A DNA stretch of 27,436 nucleotides from CAYUNA01 sp047629355 (GTDB taxonomy: Bacteria; Bacteroidota; Bacteroidia; Chitinophagales; Saprospiraceae), in assembly GCA_047629355.1 (NCBI GenBank), contig JBLHWU010000066.1, positions 1 to 27,436 on the forward strand, given 5' to 3'. Position numbers and translations under genes: made by a program. The notes under the pieces are model-generated. The model was not told where the DNA came from, searched no databases, and saw only the letters and a list, made by a program, of their open reading frames with translations. Below, piece by piece: positions 15,585 through 24,617 of this stretch (positions within the stretch are counted from its first letter, which is position 1; each line of letters opens with the position of its first letter).

Positions 15585-15917
15585 ATGAATATTAGTGTTC
15601 TTACACCAGACCAGGAAATTTTTCACGGAGTTATTACTTCGATAAAAGTACCTGGAACTATGGGACAGTTTCAAGTTTTAAAAAATCACGCGCCTATCGT
15701 TTCTTCTTTGGAAAAAGGACAAGTGACTTTGATTGTTGCTGACGGCGAGCACAGAGTTTACAATGAGGAATCGGGCAATATCGAGACCGCTTTAGAACCG
15801 GGTAAATCTTATTCTTTTCAAGTGGAAGGTGGATTTATTGAGGTTTTAAATAACGAAATCGCCTTATTGGTGCGCGGTGTGGAAATGGGTGTTTTGGCGA
15901 AAGCTAAAGCAGCATAG
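15585..15917 (+). CDS. atpC: F1F0 ATP synthase subunit epsilon (short form)
   Basis: Central stalk subunit that couples rotation to catalysis. The 110-residue product covers the N-terminal beta-sandwich: MNISVLTPDQEIFHG, the VPGTMGQFQVLKNHAPIVSSLEKG loop, and GGFIEVLNNEIALLVRG. It ends after a few residues of AKAKAA. The C-terminal helical hairpin of the roughly 135-residue E. coli form, which inhibits ATP hydrolysis there, is missing. Short forms of this kind are known in related bacteria, so this is probably normal, not a truncation. It follows atpD by 75 bp, and a terminator lies about 35 bp downstream. Confidence 0.96.
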   Translation: MNISVLTPDQEIFHGVITSIKVPGTMGQFQVLKNHAPIVSSLEKGQVTLIVADGEHRVYNEESGNIETALEPGKSYSFQVEGGFIEVLNNEIALLVRGVEMGVLAKAKAA

Positions 15918-15952
15918 ATTTTCATGCAAAAGAATCATTTCGCTGATATAGA

Positions 15953-15983
15953 GGGAGCAGGTCGTAGGATTTGCTCCCTTTTT
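15953..15983 (+). terminator. Terminator of atpD-atpC
   Basis: GGGAGCA (15953-15959) pairs with TGCTCCC (15972-15978) over a 12-nt loop and is followed by five T. Confidence 0.85.
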
Positions 15984-16076
15984 ATGTTTAGGAAAAAAAT
16001 AACTCCGTCAAATTCGACAGCCGTACTTTCAACTATAATTTAAAACTCAAACACTTCCACCTTCAAATTTTCAACC

Positions 16077-16240
16077 TAAGGAACGCGAAATAAATAGATT
16101 CAGATTCTTGACAGGATATTTAGTCCATATTTTTCACTTTAAAAATGCTCATTATATCAACATAAATCGCACTTTTAAAGCAAAACTAGGAACGAAAATG
16201 CGCGCTCAAAAAAGTAACTTAATTTAGTTCGCGTTCCTAA
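16077..16240. repeat. Dispersed palindromic repeat, family 1, copy 2
   Basis: A 164-bp copy with the best-preserved ends: AGGAACGCGAA (16079-16089) and TTCGCGTTCCT (16228-16238). It shares the core CTTGACAGGATATTT with copy 1. Its internal stem pairs CTTTAAAA (16137-16144) with TTTTAAAG (16173-16180), so both sides changed together relative to copy 1. It lies between the convergent atpC and PorP/SprF genes. Confidence 0.85.
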
Positions 16241-16243
16241 TAG

Positions 16244-16276
16244 AAAAAGCCCCTCACTAAAAATTTAGCGAGAGGC
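16244..16276 (-). terminator. Probable terminator for the PorP/SprF gene
   Basis: On the minus strand GCCTCTCGCTAAA and its imperfect inverse (16249-16276) form a hairpin followed by five T (16248-16244). It lies about 145 nt after the stop, beyond the long palindrome. Confidence 0.6.
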
Positions 16277-16310
16277 CATCCCAAAAACCAATTATTAAAG
16301 GACATCTATT

Positions 16311-16344
16311 CTTGGATTTCTTGGATTTCTTGGATTTCTTGGAT
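16311..16344. repeat. TTCTTGGATT tandem repeat
   Basis: About three and a half copies of a 10-bp unit abut the left arm of the 16342-16401 palindrome. Confidence 0.85.
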
Positions 16345-16401
16345 TGTTTCGATTAACTCGATTATACCAACGTGGGCGCAATCGAGTTAATCGAAACAAT
16401 C
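16342..16401. repeat. Perfect 22-bp inverted repeat, 16-nt loop
   Basis: The left arm starts GATTGTTTCGATTAAC (16342-16363) and is matched base for base by the right arm ending TTAATCGAAACAATC (16380-16401). It ends 20 bp past the PorP/SprF stop codon on the minus strand. No T-run follows on either strand, so an intrinsic terminator is unlikely; mRNA 3'-end protection or a protein-binding site are possible. Confidence 0.85.
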
Positions 16402-16421
16402 AAACCAACCGAATCAATCCT

Positions 16422-17354
16422 TTAATCGCGGTCATATTTCTTTTTGCCGCTATCGAATGCGAAGCCCACCGTAATTTCATGTGAGCCATTGCTGTATTGT
16501 TGAAAATTGGAGAAGCCCAATCCGTAGCTGTAATAGACTTTGAAAACATCGACTTTTGTCCCCAACAACAAGCCCATCGCGCCGCCTGTACCTGCTTGAA
16601 AAGACAAGCCCGCTAATAGTTGTTCATCCATAAATCCACCAATGATATTGAAATGTGCTTGAATCGGCACGTTCAACATTTTGCGAATCATTAAGGATGG
16701 TTCTAAAGTCAAATTAGAGCCAGATACATCGAATTTATGACCTAAGTTGAAGATTACGGATTTGAAAAAAGAACCACCTTCACTTTCGGTTTCGATGTCA
16801 CCAATTTTGGCAACAACTAAGTTTGGAAAGGTTAACCCAACATACGTAAGGTCATTAAATTTTCCCCAAAAGCCCAATGCTGCGTCAAAGATGTTTTCAC
16901 CATCAACGGCATCTTCTGCAATAATGTCACCTTCGTCGTACAAATCAGATTCAAGGACAGAGCGCGCCAAACTTTTCTTATAAAAATCAGTAGAGAAACC
17001 TACGCCTAATTTGACGACTTTATTGATTTCAAAATGAGCTGCGTAATTTAATTGAAACCGCGTCAACGTCGTGTTTCCGATATTTTCAGACAGGACACCA
17101 ACGCCCAATCCTAAAATTTTGCCAACCGGCCCGTGGTACTGAATGCCATAGGTTTTAGCACTTCCAGGGAAACCCACCCACGCGGACTTTAAGTTCATTT
17201 GAATTTGGTGCTGACCATCAAAACCAGCTACTGCTGGGGTCAAGACGATAGGCACGACCGTATAATGGTCAAAAACTGCTGCTTGTTCCTGCGCTTGTAT
17301 AGCGAATGCGGAAACAGCCATCATGAGGAGTATAAAAAACTTTTTCATGTTCAA
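16422..17354 (-). CDS. PorP/SprF family type IX secretion system membrane protein
   Basis: A 310-residue outer-membrane protein with a signal peptide (about 1-22, ending AIQAQ). The mature start resembles the family pattern: EQAAVFDHYTVVPIVLTPAVAGFDG, followed by WVGFPGSAKTYGIQYHGPV. The remainder is a run of amphipathic strands ending VYYSYGLGFSNFQQYSNGSHEITVGFAF, as in other members. In Flavobacterium johnsoniae, SprF is needed to deliver the giant adhesin SprB to the surface and is encoded next to it. Here the gene lies 140 bp downstream of, and on the same strand as, the 2214-residue SprB-like gene, which supports a dedicated partner role. The start could be Met1 or Met3. Confidence 0.93.
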   Translation of the reverse strand: MNMKKFFILLMMAVSAFAIQAQEQAAVFDHYTVVPIVLTPAVAGFDGQHQIQMNLKSAWVGFPGSAKTYGIQYHGPVGKILGLGVGVLSENIGNTTLTRFQLNYAAHFEINKVVKLGVGFSTDFYKKSLARSVLESDLYDEGDIIAEDAVDGENIFDAALGFWGKFNDLTYVGLTFPNLVVAKIGDIETESEGGSFFKSVIFNLGHKFDVSGSNLTLEPSLMIRKMLNVPIQAHFNIIGGFMDEQLLAGLSFQAGTGGAMGLLLGTKVDVFKVYYSYGLGFSNFQQYSNGSHEITVGFAFDSGKKKYDRD

Positions 17355-17390
17355 TTCTTTTATCGGTATTGGAAAAATAATTTGAATATT

Positions 17391-17490
17391 GAGAGAAGTC
17401 AGAGGTCAAATCATTTTACTGTCAGAAGTCAAATTTGAAACACGTTCTTTTCTGACTTCTGACAACAAAGTGGTCTGGCTTCTGACCTCT
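17391..17490. repeat. GTCAGA-word palindrome, family 2, copy A
   Basis: The left arm is AGAAGTCAGAGGTCAAAT (from 17394), with TGTCAGAAGTC further in. The right arm (to 17490) is its imperfect inverse, ending CTTCTGACCTCT. It starts about 5 nt after the stop of the giant adhesin gene and lies between it and the PorP/SprF gene. Many arm differences are transitions that could still pair in RNA. Confidence 0.8.
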
Positions 17491-17494
17491 TTTT

Positions 17495-20400
17495 TTAATT
17501 TCTAAGCAAGGTTACGTAACCACGTTTTTGCTCGGTATCGCCCGTATTTACATCTTCAAATTCAAAGATGTAAAAGTACGTTCCTTCGGGTACATCCGAA
17601 CCTCTACGCGTCGTTCCACCCCATTCATTGGAGTAAGTATCGGCTTCGTAAACCAACTGTCCCCAACGGTTGTAGATTTCTAAATTTTCTACTCTTTCGT
17701 TGCAAGAAATTTTAAAGAAATCATTCAAGCTATCGTCGTTTGGTGTGATGACTGGTGAACCTTGGAAGCAATCCGTATTTAAATCTACTTTAATGCCTGT
17801 ATTCATTTTGGTACAACCATTTGCATCTGTGACGATGACTGCGTAAGTACCAAAATTAAGATTTTCCACTAAATCTTCGCCCGCTACACCTGCTGGCCAT
17901 GTATAAAAATAGGGCTTCGTTCCACCTACTGGGAATAATTGGATAGAACCCAATTCTGTTTCCGTTACTGGCATTGTTACAAAAGTAAAATCTAATTCTT
18001 CTGGCTCAGGAAGTGGAATAGCGAAATCTTCATCACAATCATTGCCATCCGTTACTTCTACAGAATAATTACCTGGACCAATTGGACCAATCGTATTGTC
18101 TGAATCTCCATTATTCCACTCATAATCGTAACCGCCAGCAATTGTACCACCTACTGCATTCGCAGTGATAAAGCCATCTCCTTGACCATTACAAGATATA
18201 GAATCAATCATAAAATTGACAGTGATTGCGTCTGGTTCAATTATGTTTGCTTCGCCCATTGAGGAACAACCTGCTGCGTCTACTACGGTCACAGCATATA
18301 TACCTGCGGTTAAATCATCCAATTCTGGAGTCATTCCGCCATTACTCCATGCATAAGTATACGGAGATGTTCCATTGGTAATATTTGCCTTTACCGAACC
18401 TGAGTCACCACCATTACAACGAATGTTGAACCCATTGAAAAAAGAAGTAATATCTACATCCAATTCTAAATTGGAATCAGCGACAACGACGAAAGTTTCT
18501 ACAAAAGAAGTTCCACACGCGTCCGTTACCGTTACCGTATAAGTTCCTCCAGTAACACTTGATAAAACAGTTGAATTATTTCCTACTGAATTGCCACTCG
18601 CATTTTCCCACGCAAAATTAAATGGTGGATTATTAATAACATCTGTTACCGTAATCGAAACGCTTCCAACTGGATTGTCGCTACATGGTGGATTCGTTAT
18701 TTGTGAATCTGTTATTGCTAAACTATAAACAGTTGCAAAATTTTCTAAAATCACAAAACATCCAACAGCGTCTGTAATCGTTAATGAATAAACCCCAGGA
18801 TTCAAGTTATCAGGATTCATTGCAGGGATATTTGGTCCACCACTCCATGTATAAAAGTAAGGTGGCGTTCCTCCTGTTGGCTGTTCAATTTGAATACTAC
18901 CCAAAGTACTTGAAGTAGCATCGACTACTTTAATAATCTCCGTCTCAATCGGTGCAACTTCCATTACTTCAACAGTCGTTGTGGTCATTTCACCCGCGCC
19001 ATCTGTTACCGTAATTAAATAAACTCCGCCCGAAACACCGCTATAGTTATAAGTCGTTCCTGCATCCACAATCAAAAGTGTACCACCCATGACGACTACG
19101 GTATAAGGCGTTGTTCCACCAGTTACAGCGAAAGAAATCGTTCCATCATCCACACCATTACAAGAAGTTGCAGTGCTATTTACGTTTGTAATTTCCAAAT
19201 CTGGAGACTCCAAAGTATAAGTAGCCGTCACCGTACAGTCATTCACATCTGTAACTGTCACAGCATAAGTCCCTGCGCATAAGTTATTAATCATGGTCGT
19301 ACCTGATTGTGGCGGCGACCATGTAGTTGTGGGTCCACCATATCCACCTGCCGGCGAAATCGTGATGCTACCTGTACATTGCGTTACTGACATTGGATTA
19401 ACCAATATCGGACTATTAATAACAACCGCTGAAGCTGGCTCGTCAATTTCGACCTCTAAAGTTGCCATTTGACCATCGCCACTCGTAACGGTTACTGTTT
19501 TTGTACCCGAACAAAGATTGTCTGGATTGATAATATTTTGACCGTCTGACCAATCAATCATATAACTTCCACCACCACCGATAATATCAATAATTGCAGA
19601 ACCATTGCATTCACCAAAACAAGCATCTGTACTACTCACCAACGTTACCGTCAATGGCTCAATCAATGTTTTACAAAAAGTCACCGTACAGCCACCTACA
19701 TTATCGGTTGCCGTTACACAGTATTCGCCTGCGCAAAGGTTGTTGATATTCTGTGTTGAAAACGGCCCACTTGGTCCTGTCCAATTGAAAGTAAAACCAC
19801 CCGGATTTCCACCTGCAATATCAATATTAATTGAACCTTCGCAGCCGCCCACATCTGGTGTAGAACTCGCTTCGGTAATTACAACCTCCGTTGGTTCAAC
19901 GATTTCAAGATTAAAATTGGTGACCGAACAGCCATTCATATCCGTTGACACTATTTCGTAAGTGCCTGGCATTAGACCTGTGAATGATGGGTTGGTTTGT
20001 GAGCTCCCACCATTAATCGTATAATTATAATTTGGTGAACCGCCTTGTGCATTCACCACGATTGTCCCTGTTCCTCCATTACATGCTGGGTTCGTTACGG
20101 CTGTAGAAGCAGTAAAATCATCAGCAGGTTCGCTAATTTCAATTGGTCCAAAAGTCGTCGTACAGCCTTCGCTATCCGATACCGTTACGAAGTAATTGTC
20201 CGCAGGTAAACTTGTTGGATTCGCACCCATCGCTACCGAAGGACTCCAAGTATAAGTATAACCCATTCCACTGCCGCCGCCGACTATCGTCGAAATTGCA
20301 CCAGTATTATTCCCTTTACAATCAACAGCTGTTGGCGTTACATTAATCGCAATTGGTGTTGGTTCGGTAATGGTAAATCCTTGCGTCAAGGTTTCCATAT

Positions 20401-23400
20401 CTGCACCAGCACATCCTGTAATGGTTACTTCATAAGTACCTGCTCCAACATTCATCAAATCTTGCGTCGTTGCTAATACTGCATTTGGATTATCAACATT
20501 TACCCAAGAGTAATTATTTACACCCGTTCCATTTCCACCTGCGTCTGTAATGTCAATGCTGCCATTATTTGCGCCAGCACAAGGCTGAACATTCGTCACT
20601 ATTTGATTTGAAACCGTGATTGCTCCCATGCAAGGATTCCCCATAACCGTAATAGAACCGCTGTTTAAAGTGGTTGGAATGATATTGCTATTTTCATCCG
20701 CTACTTCTAAAGGTGTTGGTGTATTACAAATAGAAACCGCCGAAGATTGTCCAAGCGTCGCAGATGGACTTATTTGAAAACAAATTTCAATAATCGTTGC
20801 TCCAGCTGGTAATGTTTCTCCATTAATCGCATCATCAAACCAAGTTAAATTTAATTGACATGGATTTGGATTGCCTGTATTTAAAGTACCCACATCTGTA
20901 AGTGTAGCATTTGGATTTGTAAATTCAATAAAGGTCAATAAAGTACAATCGTAGCAAAAGCTATATTGCATGCTGTTGACATCATTGAAATTTTCTGTTG
21001 TCAAAGGAATACAAACGGTCTCCCCTGCCATACCTTGAATTGCTGGAAAAGTAAAGTCTACTGGTACAAGTGGAGTTCCGATAGTTACGGTACCGCTATT
21101 GCTACCAAAAACAATAGGATCTTCGTTGCCATCTACTACTTCAATCGCCGTTGGATTTCCAGAGAAATTAACGGGGGTTACGGTACCCGTTGTACCACTC
21201 AAAATGGTGAAACAGACTTGATATAATAAAGTACCATCAGGAACAGTTATTCCCATTACATCACCATCAAACCAAGAAATACCAAGATTTCCATTCGCGA
21301 CACCGCTTTCTCCGAAGTTTAAGTCCTCAATATTTTCTGGATCGATAACTTCTACAAATTGCAATAACGTCGCATCGAAATTCATGCTGTATTGAAAGCT
21401 CAAAATATTATTGAAATTCTCCACCGTCACATCTACACAAACCACATCACCAATCTCGCCTGATGTATCACTTCCCGTGACAATAAAGTCAGTGCCATTA
21501 TTCGGCGCCATGACGTTAATTTGTCCGTTATTGGTATTGACTATTACTGCCGCAGCGTTGCTATCCGTTGCACTTGGGTTTCCACCAAAAATCAAACTAC
21601 TGGATGTACCACCTGCACCAATTACATTGAAACAAACTTGGTATAAAGTTGTGCCGTTCGCTAAAGTAACGCCTGTACCGCTATTCCACGTTACCGCCAA
21701 ATTGCCACTTGCTGCGCCGCTATTGTCAAACATAATATTTGATAAATTGCCGCCATTAATATTTTGGTCAAATGCCAAAACTGATGCGTCAAAATTCATC
21801 GTATATTGAAAATTAGTTAAATCCATAAAACCATTTGCCGTAATATCCACACAAACATTATCCCCATTTTCAGCCATCACGGTTGGTGCGCTGAAAGTTA
21901 CCGTTGGAGCAGGAGGATTACCACCTATACCTCCAGATACACTCGTAAAGACGATTGGGTCTTCATTGCCATCCACAACTTCAATAGCCGTTGGCATTCC
22001 TGAGAAAGTTACTGGAATAACATTGCCATTGTTATCATCTAAAACAGTAAAACATACTTGATACAATAATGTCCCATCTGGAATTGTGATTCCGGTTACA
22101 TCGTTGTCAAACCAAGAAATACCAAGGTTTCCGTTCGCAACACCGCTTTCTCCAAAGTTCAGGTCATCAATATTTTCTGGGTCAATAACTTCTACAAATT
22201 GCAATAAGGTCGCATCAAAATTCATGCTATATTGAAAGCTCAAAATATTGTTGAAATTTTCCACAGTTACGTCTATACAAACCGTTTCACCAACATTTCC
22301 ACCTTCAGTCGAAGCTGTGACGATAAAGTCTGTGCCGTTGTTTTGTGTCATGACATTCACCGTACCATTATTGCCGTTAAATGTTATGTTATCACCATCG
22401 CCATCTGTTGATGTACCCCCAGAAAATGCGTAGCTACTTGAAGTACCACCTGCGCCGATTACATTGAAACAAGCTTGGTAAATCATTGTGCCATTTGATA
22501 AAGTCACACCTGTACCACTTGTCCAAGAAATAGATAAATTTCCACTCGCCGCGCCGCTATTGTCGAATGTTAAACCTGTCAAATTACCAGCGTCCATGTT
22601 TTGAGTAAAAGTCAAAACAGCTGAATCAAAAGTTACATTGTAAGCAAGACTTGCAATATTTGTAAAACTATTTACGGTAATGTCTAAACAAACGTTATCA
22701 CCATTCTCAGCGGTCACTGTTGCTGCTGCTATGGTTACGCTTGCCCCAGGAGGCACTCCGCCTACATTCACACCGCCACCGACACTTGTGAAAATTACAG
22801 GGTCTTCATTGCCATCAACAACTTCAATCGTTGTTGGACTACCTGAAAAAGTCACGGGTACTACTCCATTTCCACCCAATACAGTGAAACATACTTGGTA
22901 TAATAAAGTGCCATCAGGAACAGTTATGCCCACGACATCACCATCAAACCAAGAAACACCAATATTTCCATTCGCTACACCACTTTCGCCAAAGTTTAAA
23001 TCGTCAATATTTTCTGGGTCAATAATTTCATTGAACTCCAACAGAGTTGGGTCAAAATTTATACTGTATTGAAAACTTAAAATATTATCAAAATTTTCAA
23101 CCGTCACATCCACACAAACGATGTCGCCAACATTTCCAGTGGGCGTTGCTGCGATGACGGTGAAGTCCGTTCCGTTATTCGTTGCCATGATGTTGACCGT
23201 GCCGTTATTACCCGTAAAAGCAACCGTTGCGCCAGCACCGTCTGTTGCCATGCCGCCTAAAAACGCATAACTACTTGATGTACCACCAGCTCCAATCACG
23301 TCGAAACAAGCTTGATAAATAGAAGTACCATTTGCTAAAGTTACGCCTGAACCACTTGTCCAAGAGACCGATAAATTGCCATTGGCAGCATCACTATTGT

Positions 23401-24139
23401 TAAATGTTAATCCAGTTAGACTGCCTGCATCCATGTTTTGAGTAAAAGTCAAAACAGTTGGATCAAAGGTGACATTATAAGAGAAACTGGCTAAATTATC
23501 AAAGCCATTCGCTATAATATCCAGACATACATTGTCGCCGTTATTAGCCGTCAAAGTTGGTGCTGAAACAGACAATATTGGAACGCCGTTTATATTTACG
23601 CCACCACTGTTGCTATCAAATGGAATAATATTTTCATCGCCATCAACAACTTCAATCACTGTTGGCATACCTGAAAAACTGACAGGAGAAATGCCACTAC
23701 CACCAATAATATCGAAGCAGATTTGGTACAAAATACTGCCATCAGGAATGGTTACGCCATCAATATCGTTGTCAAACCAAGAGACTCCAATGTCCCCATT
23801 AGCAGCTGTCGTGACTCCAAAATTCAAGTCTGGAATAACTTCTGGGTCTAAAATGGTGTCGTACTGAAGGACATTTTCATCGAAGTTGATACTATACTGA
23901 AAACTCAGAATATTATCAAAATTTTCACTAGATACATCAATGCAGACATTGTCTCCCACATCACCTGGAACGGTGGTTGCAGAAATAATAAAATCATCCA
24001 TCAAATCGGTCATACCGTTCGTGGATATTTTGTGGTCAGCCTTGTGAGTTGGAAAAGCAGGAATGGTGGAATTGGCCTGCATACTTAGAGTAAATAGCAG
24101 AGCCAAACCTGTTACTAAAGTAGTAAACAAATTATTCAT
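17495..24139 (-). CDS. Giant SprB-like surface adhesin with cohesin-like array and type B T9SS sorting domain
   Basis: A 2214-residue secreted protein. The ATG at 24139 (MNNLFTTLVTGLALLFTLSMQAN) is chosen because it starts a good signal peptide; the frame can be extended by 17 codons to a TTG, which is unlikely. Residues about 46-1165 hold eight cohesin-like modules in the order A-B-A-B-A-B-A-A'. A modules carry ENFxNILSFQYSxNFD and GxSWFDxD. B modules carry GDNVCLDI and GVTLxNGTxxYQxCFxVIGAGGTSSS. Residues about 1167-2121 hold about twelve SprB-type repeats with an xxCNGxxxG start and GxYxVTVTDxxGC end. The last roughly 93 residues form a gliding-motility type B sorting domain (SPVITPNDDSLNDFFKI, YNRWGQLVYEA). 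Paired Cys in the modules may form disulphides. The likely role is adhesion or gliding on surfaces, exported by T9SS with the adjacent PorP/SprF protein. Binding partners are unknown. Confidence 0.92.
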   Translation of the reverse strand: MNNLFTTLVTGLALLFTLSMQANSTIPAFPTHKADHKISTNGMTDLMDDFIISATTVPGDVGDNVCIDVSSENFDNILSFQYSINFDENVLQYDTILDPEVIPDLNFGVTTAANGDIGVSWFDNDIDGVTIPDGSILYQICFDIIGGSGISPVSFSGMPTVIEVVDGDENIIPFDSNSGGVNINGVPILSVSAPTLTANNGDNVCLDIIANGFDNLASFSYNVTFDPTVLTFTQNMDAGSLTGLTFNNSDAANGNLSVSWTSGSGVTLANGTSIYQACFDVIGAGGTSSSYAFLGGMATDGAGATVAFTGNNGTVNIMATNNGTDFTVIAATPTGNVGDIVCVDVTVENFDNILSFQYSINFDPTLLEFNEIIDPENIDDLNFGESGVANGNIGVSWFDGDVVGITVPDGTLLYQVCFTVLGGNGVVPVTFSGSPTTIEVVDGNEDPVIFTSVGGGVNVGGVPPGASVTIAAATVTAENGDNVCLDITVNSFTNIASLAYNVTFDSAVLTFTQNMDAGNLTGLTFDNSGAASGNLSISWTSGTGVTLSNGTMIYQACFNVIGAGGTSSSYAFSGGTSTDGDGDNITFNGNNGTVNVMTQNNGTDFIVTASTEGGNVGETVCIDVTVENFNNILSFQYSMNFDATLLQFVEVIDPENIDDLNFGESGVANGNLGISWFDNDVTGITIPDGTLLYQVCFTVLDDNNGNVIPVTFSGMPTAIEVVDGNEDPIVFTSVSGGIGGNPPAPTVTFSAPTVMAENGDNVCVDITANGFMDLTNFQYTMNFDASVLAFDQNINGGNLSNIMFDNSGAASGNLAVTWNSGTGVTLANGTTLYQVCFNVIGAGGTSSSLIFGGNPSATDSNAAAVIVNTNNGQINVMAPNNGTDFIVTGSDTSGEIGDVVCVDVTVENFNNILSFQYSMNFDATLLQFVEVIDPENIEDLNFGESGVANGNLGISWFDGDVMGITVPDGTLLYQVCFTILSGTTGTVTPVNFSGNPTAIEVVDGNEDPIVFGSNSGTVTIGTPLVPVDFTFPAIQGMAGETVCIPLTTENFNDVNSMQYSFCYDCTLLTFIEFTNPNATLTDVGTLNTGNPNPCQLNLTWFDDAINGETLPAGATIIEICFQISPSATLGQSSAVSICNTPTPLEVADENSNIIPTTLNSGSITVMGNPCMGAITVSNQIVTNVQPCAGANNGSIDITDAGGNGTGVNNYSWVNVDNPNAVLATTQDLMNVGAGTYEVTITGCAGADMETLTQGFTITEPTPIAINVTPTAVDCKGNNTGAISTIVGGGSGMGYTYTWSPSVAMGANPTSLPADNYFVTVSDSEGCTTTFGPIEISEPADDFTASTAVTNPACNGGTGTIVVNAQGGSPNYNYTINGGSSQTNPSFTGLMPGTYEIVSTDMNGCSVTNFNLEIVEPTEVVITEASSTPDVGGCEGSINIDIAGGNPGGFTFNWTGPSGPFSTQNINNLCAGEYCVTATDNVGGCTVTFCKTLIEPLTVTLVSSTDACFGECNGSAIIDIIGGGGSYMIDWSDGQNIINPDNLCSGTKTVTVTSGDGQMATLEVEIDEPASAVVINSPILVNPMSVTQCTGSITISPAGGYGGPTTTWSPPQSGTTMINNLCAGTYAVTVTDVNDCTVTATYTLESPDLEITNVNSTATSCNGVDDGTISFAVTGGTTPYTVVVMGGTLLIVDAGTTYNYSGVSGGVYLITVTDGAGEMTTTTVEVMEVAPIETEIIKVVDATSSTLGSIQIEQPTGGTPPYFYTWSGGPNIPAMNPDNLNPGVYSLTITDAVGCFVILENFATVYSLAITDSQITNPPCSDNPVGSVSITVTDVINNPPFNFAWENASGNSVGNNSTVLSSVTGGTYTVTVTDACGTSFVETFVVVADSNLELDVDITSFFNGFNIRCNGGDSGSVKANITNGTSPYTYAWSNGGMTPELDDLTAGIYAVTVVDAAGCSSMGEANIIEPDAITVNFMIDSISCNGQGDGFITANAVGGTIAGGYDYEWNNGDSDNTIGPIGPGNYSVEVTDGNDCDEDFAIPLPEPEELDFTFVTMPVTETELGSIQLFPVGGTKPYFYTWPAGVAGEDLVENLNFGTYAVIVTDANGCTKMNTGIKVDLNTDCFQGSPVITPNDDSLNDFFKISCNERVENLEIYNRWGQLVYEADTYSNEWGGTTRRGSDVPEGTYFYIFEFEDVNTGDTEQKRGYVTLLRN

Positions 24140-24141
24140 TA

Positions 24142-24189
24142 TGCTCGGAATTTGGAACAACAGTAGAAGGCAACAAAGGATGCCGAGCA
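24142..24189 (-). promoter_or_regulatory. Hairpin directly upstream of the giant adhesin start
   Basis: On the minus strand TGCTCGG (24189-24183) pairs with CCGAGCA (24148-24142), and the stem ends 2 nt before the ATG. It could affect ribosome access or mRNA stability. Its loop holds an ATCCTTTG that is one change from a -7 element, without a good -33 partner. Confidence 0.35.
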
Positions 24190-24480
24190 AGTGAACCTTA
24201 GAAATACTAAATCGTGGATTTTTTATTTCTGATATATGTTCAACTGGGATTACTTACTCTTCTACAGGTGTCGTCGGTAATTGGTAAATGGAACAAAAAA
24301 AGACTTTTGGGAAGCCTTTTTTCAATGCCTTATATAATTCTAAAAAAATGGTGTTTTGGGAGGTTAAAATTTTTAATTAATAGATGTATCAAAAGTGTTA
24401 GGCTTTTGGAATTGATTATAAAGGTAGTAAAAGATAACCTTTATAAAATTAATTTCCAATTTTTAACACTAGAAACTACT
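24190..24480. other. AT-rich spacer upstream of the giant adhesin
   Basis: No gene and no consensus TAnnTTTG promoter are seen on the minus strand. Confidence 0.35.
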
Positions 24481-24606
24481 TTAAGGAATGCGAAAAGAAT
24501 AACTTCGTACTCTTGACAGGATATTTTACCCTCATTTTTTATTTTAAAAACTGAGAATAAAACCTCCCTCTCAAGAATCTAAATTTATTTATTTCGCGTT
24601 CTTTAG
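24481..24606. repeat. Dispersed palindromic repeat, family 1, copy 3 (shortened)
   Basis: A 126-bp copy with ends AAGGAATGCGAA and TTCGCGTTCTTT and the shared core CTTGACAGGATATTTTAC. The internal stem region of copies 1 and 2 is largely deleted. Its right end lies 11 bp past the stop of the single-cohesin gene. Confidence 0.8.
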
Positions 24607-24617
24607 AAAGTCTATAT

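Noticed and set aside
15585..15917. Truncation of atpC
   Set aside because: The stop is followed by a proper terminator, and short epsilon forms lacking the helical hairpin are known in related bacteria.
15513..17490. CRISPR-like array from repeated short words
   Set aside because: The repeats are palindromic words without regular unique spacers, and no cas genes are present.
17495..24139. Many plus-strand open frames of 60-132 codons opposite the giant adhesin
   Set aside because: They mirror its repeats on the other strand, have repeated Ser/Pro/Val-rich composition, and lack domains or promoters.
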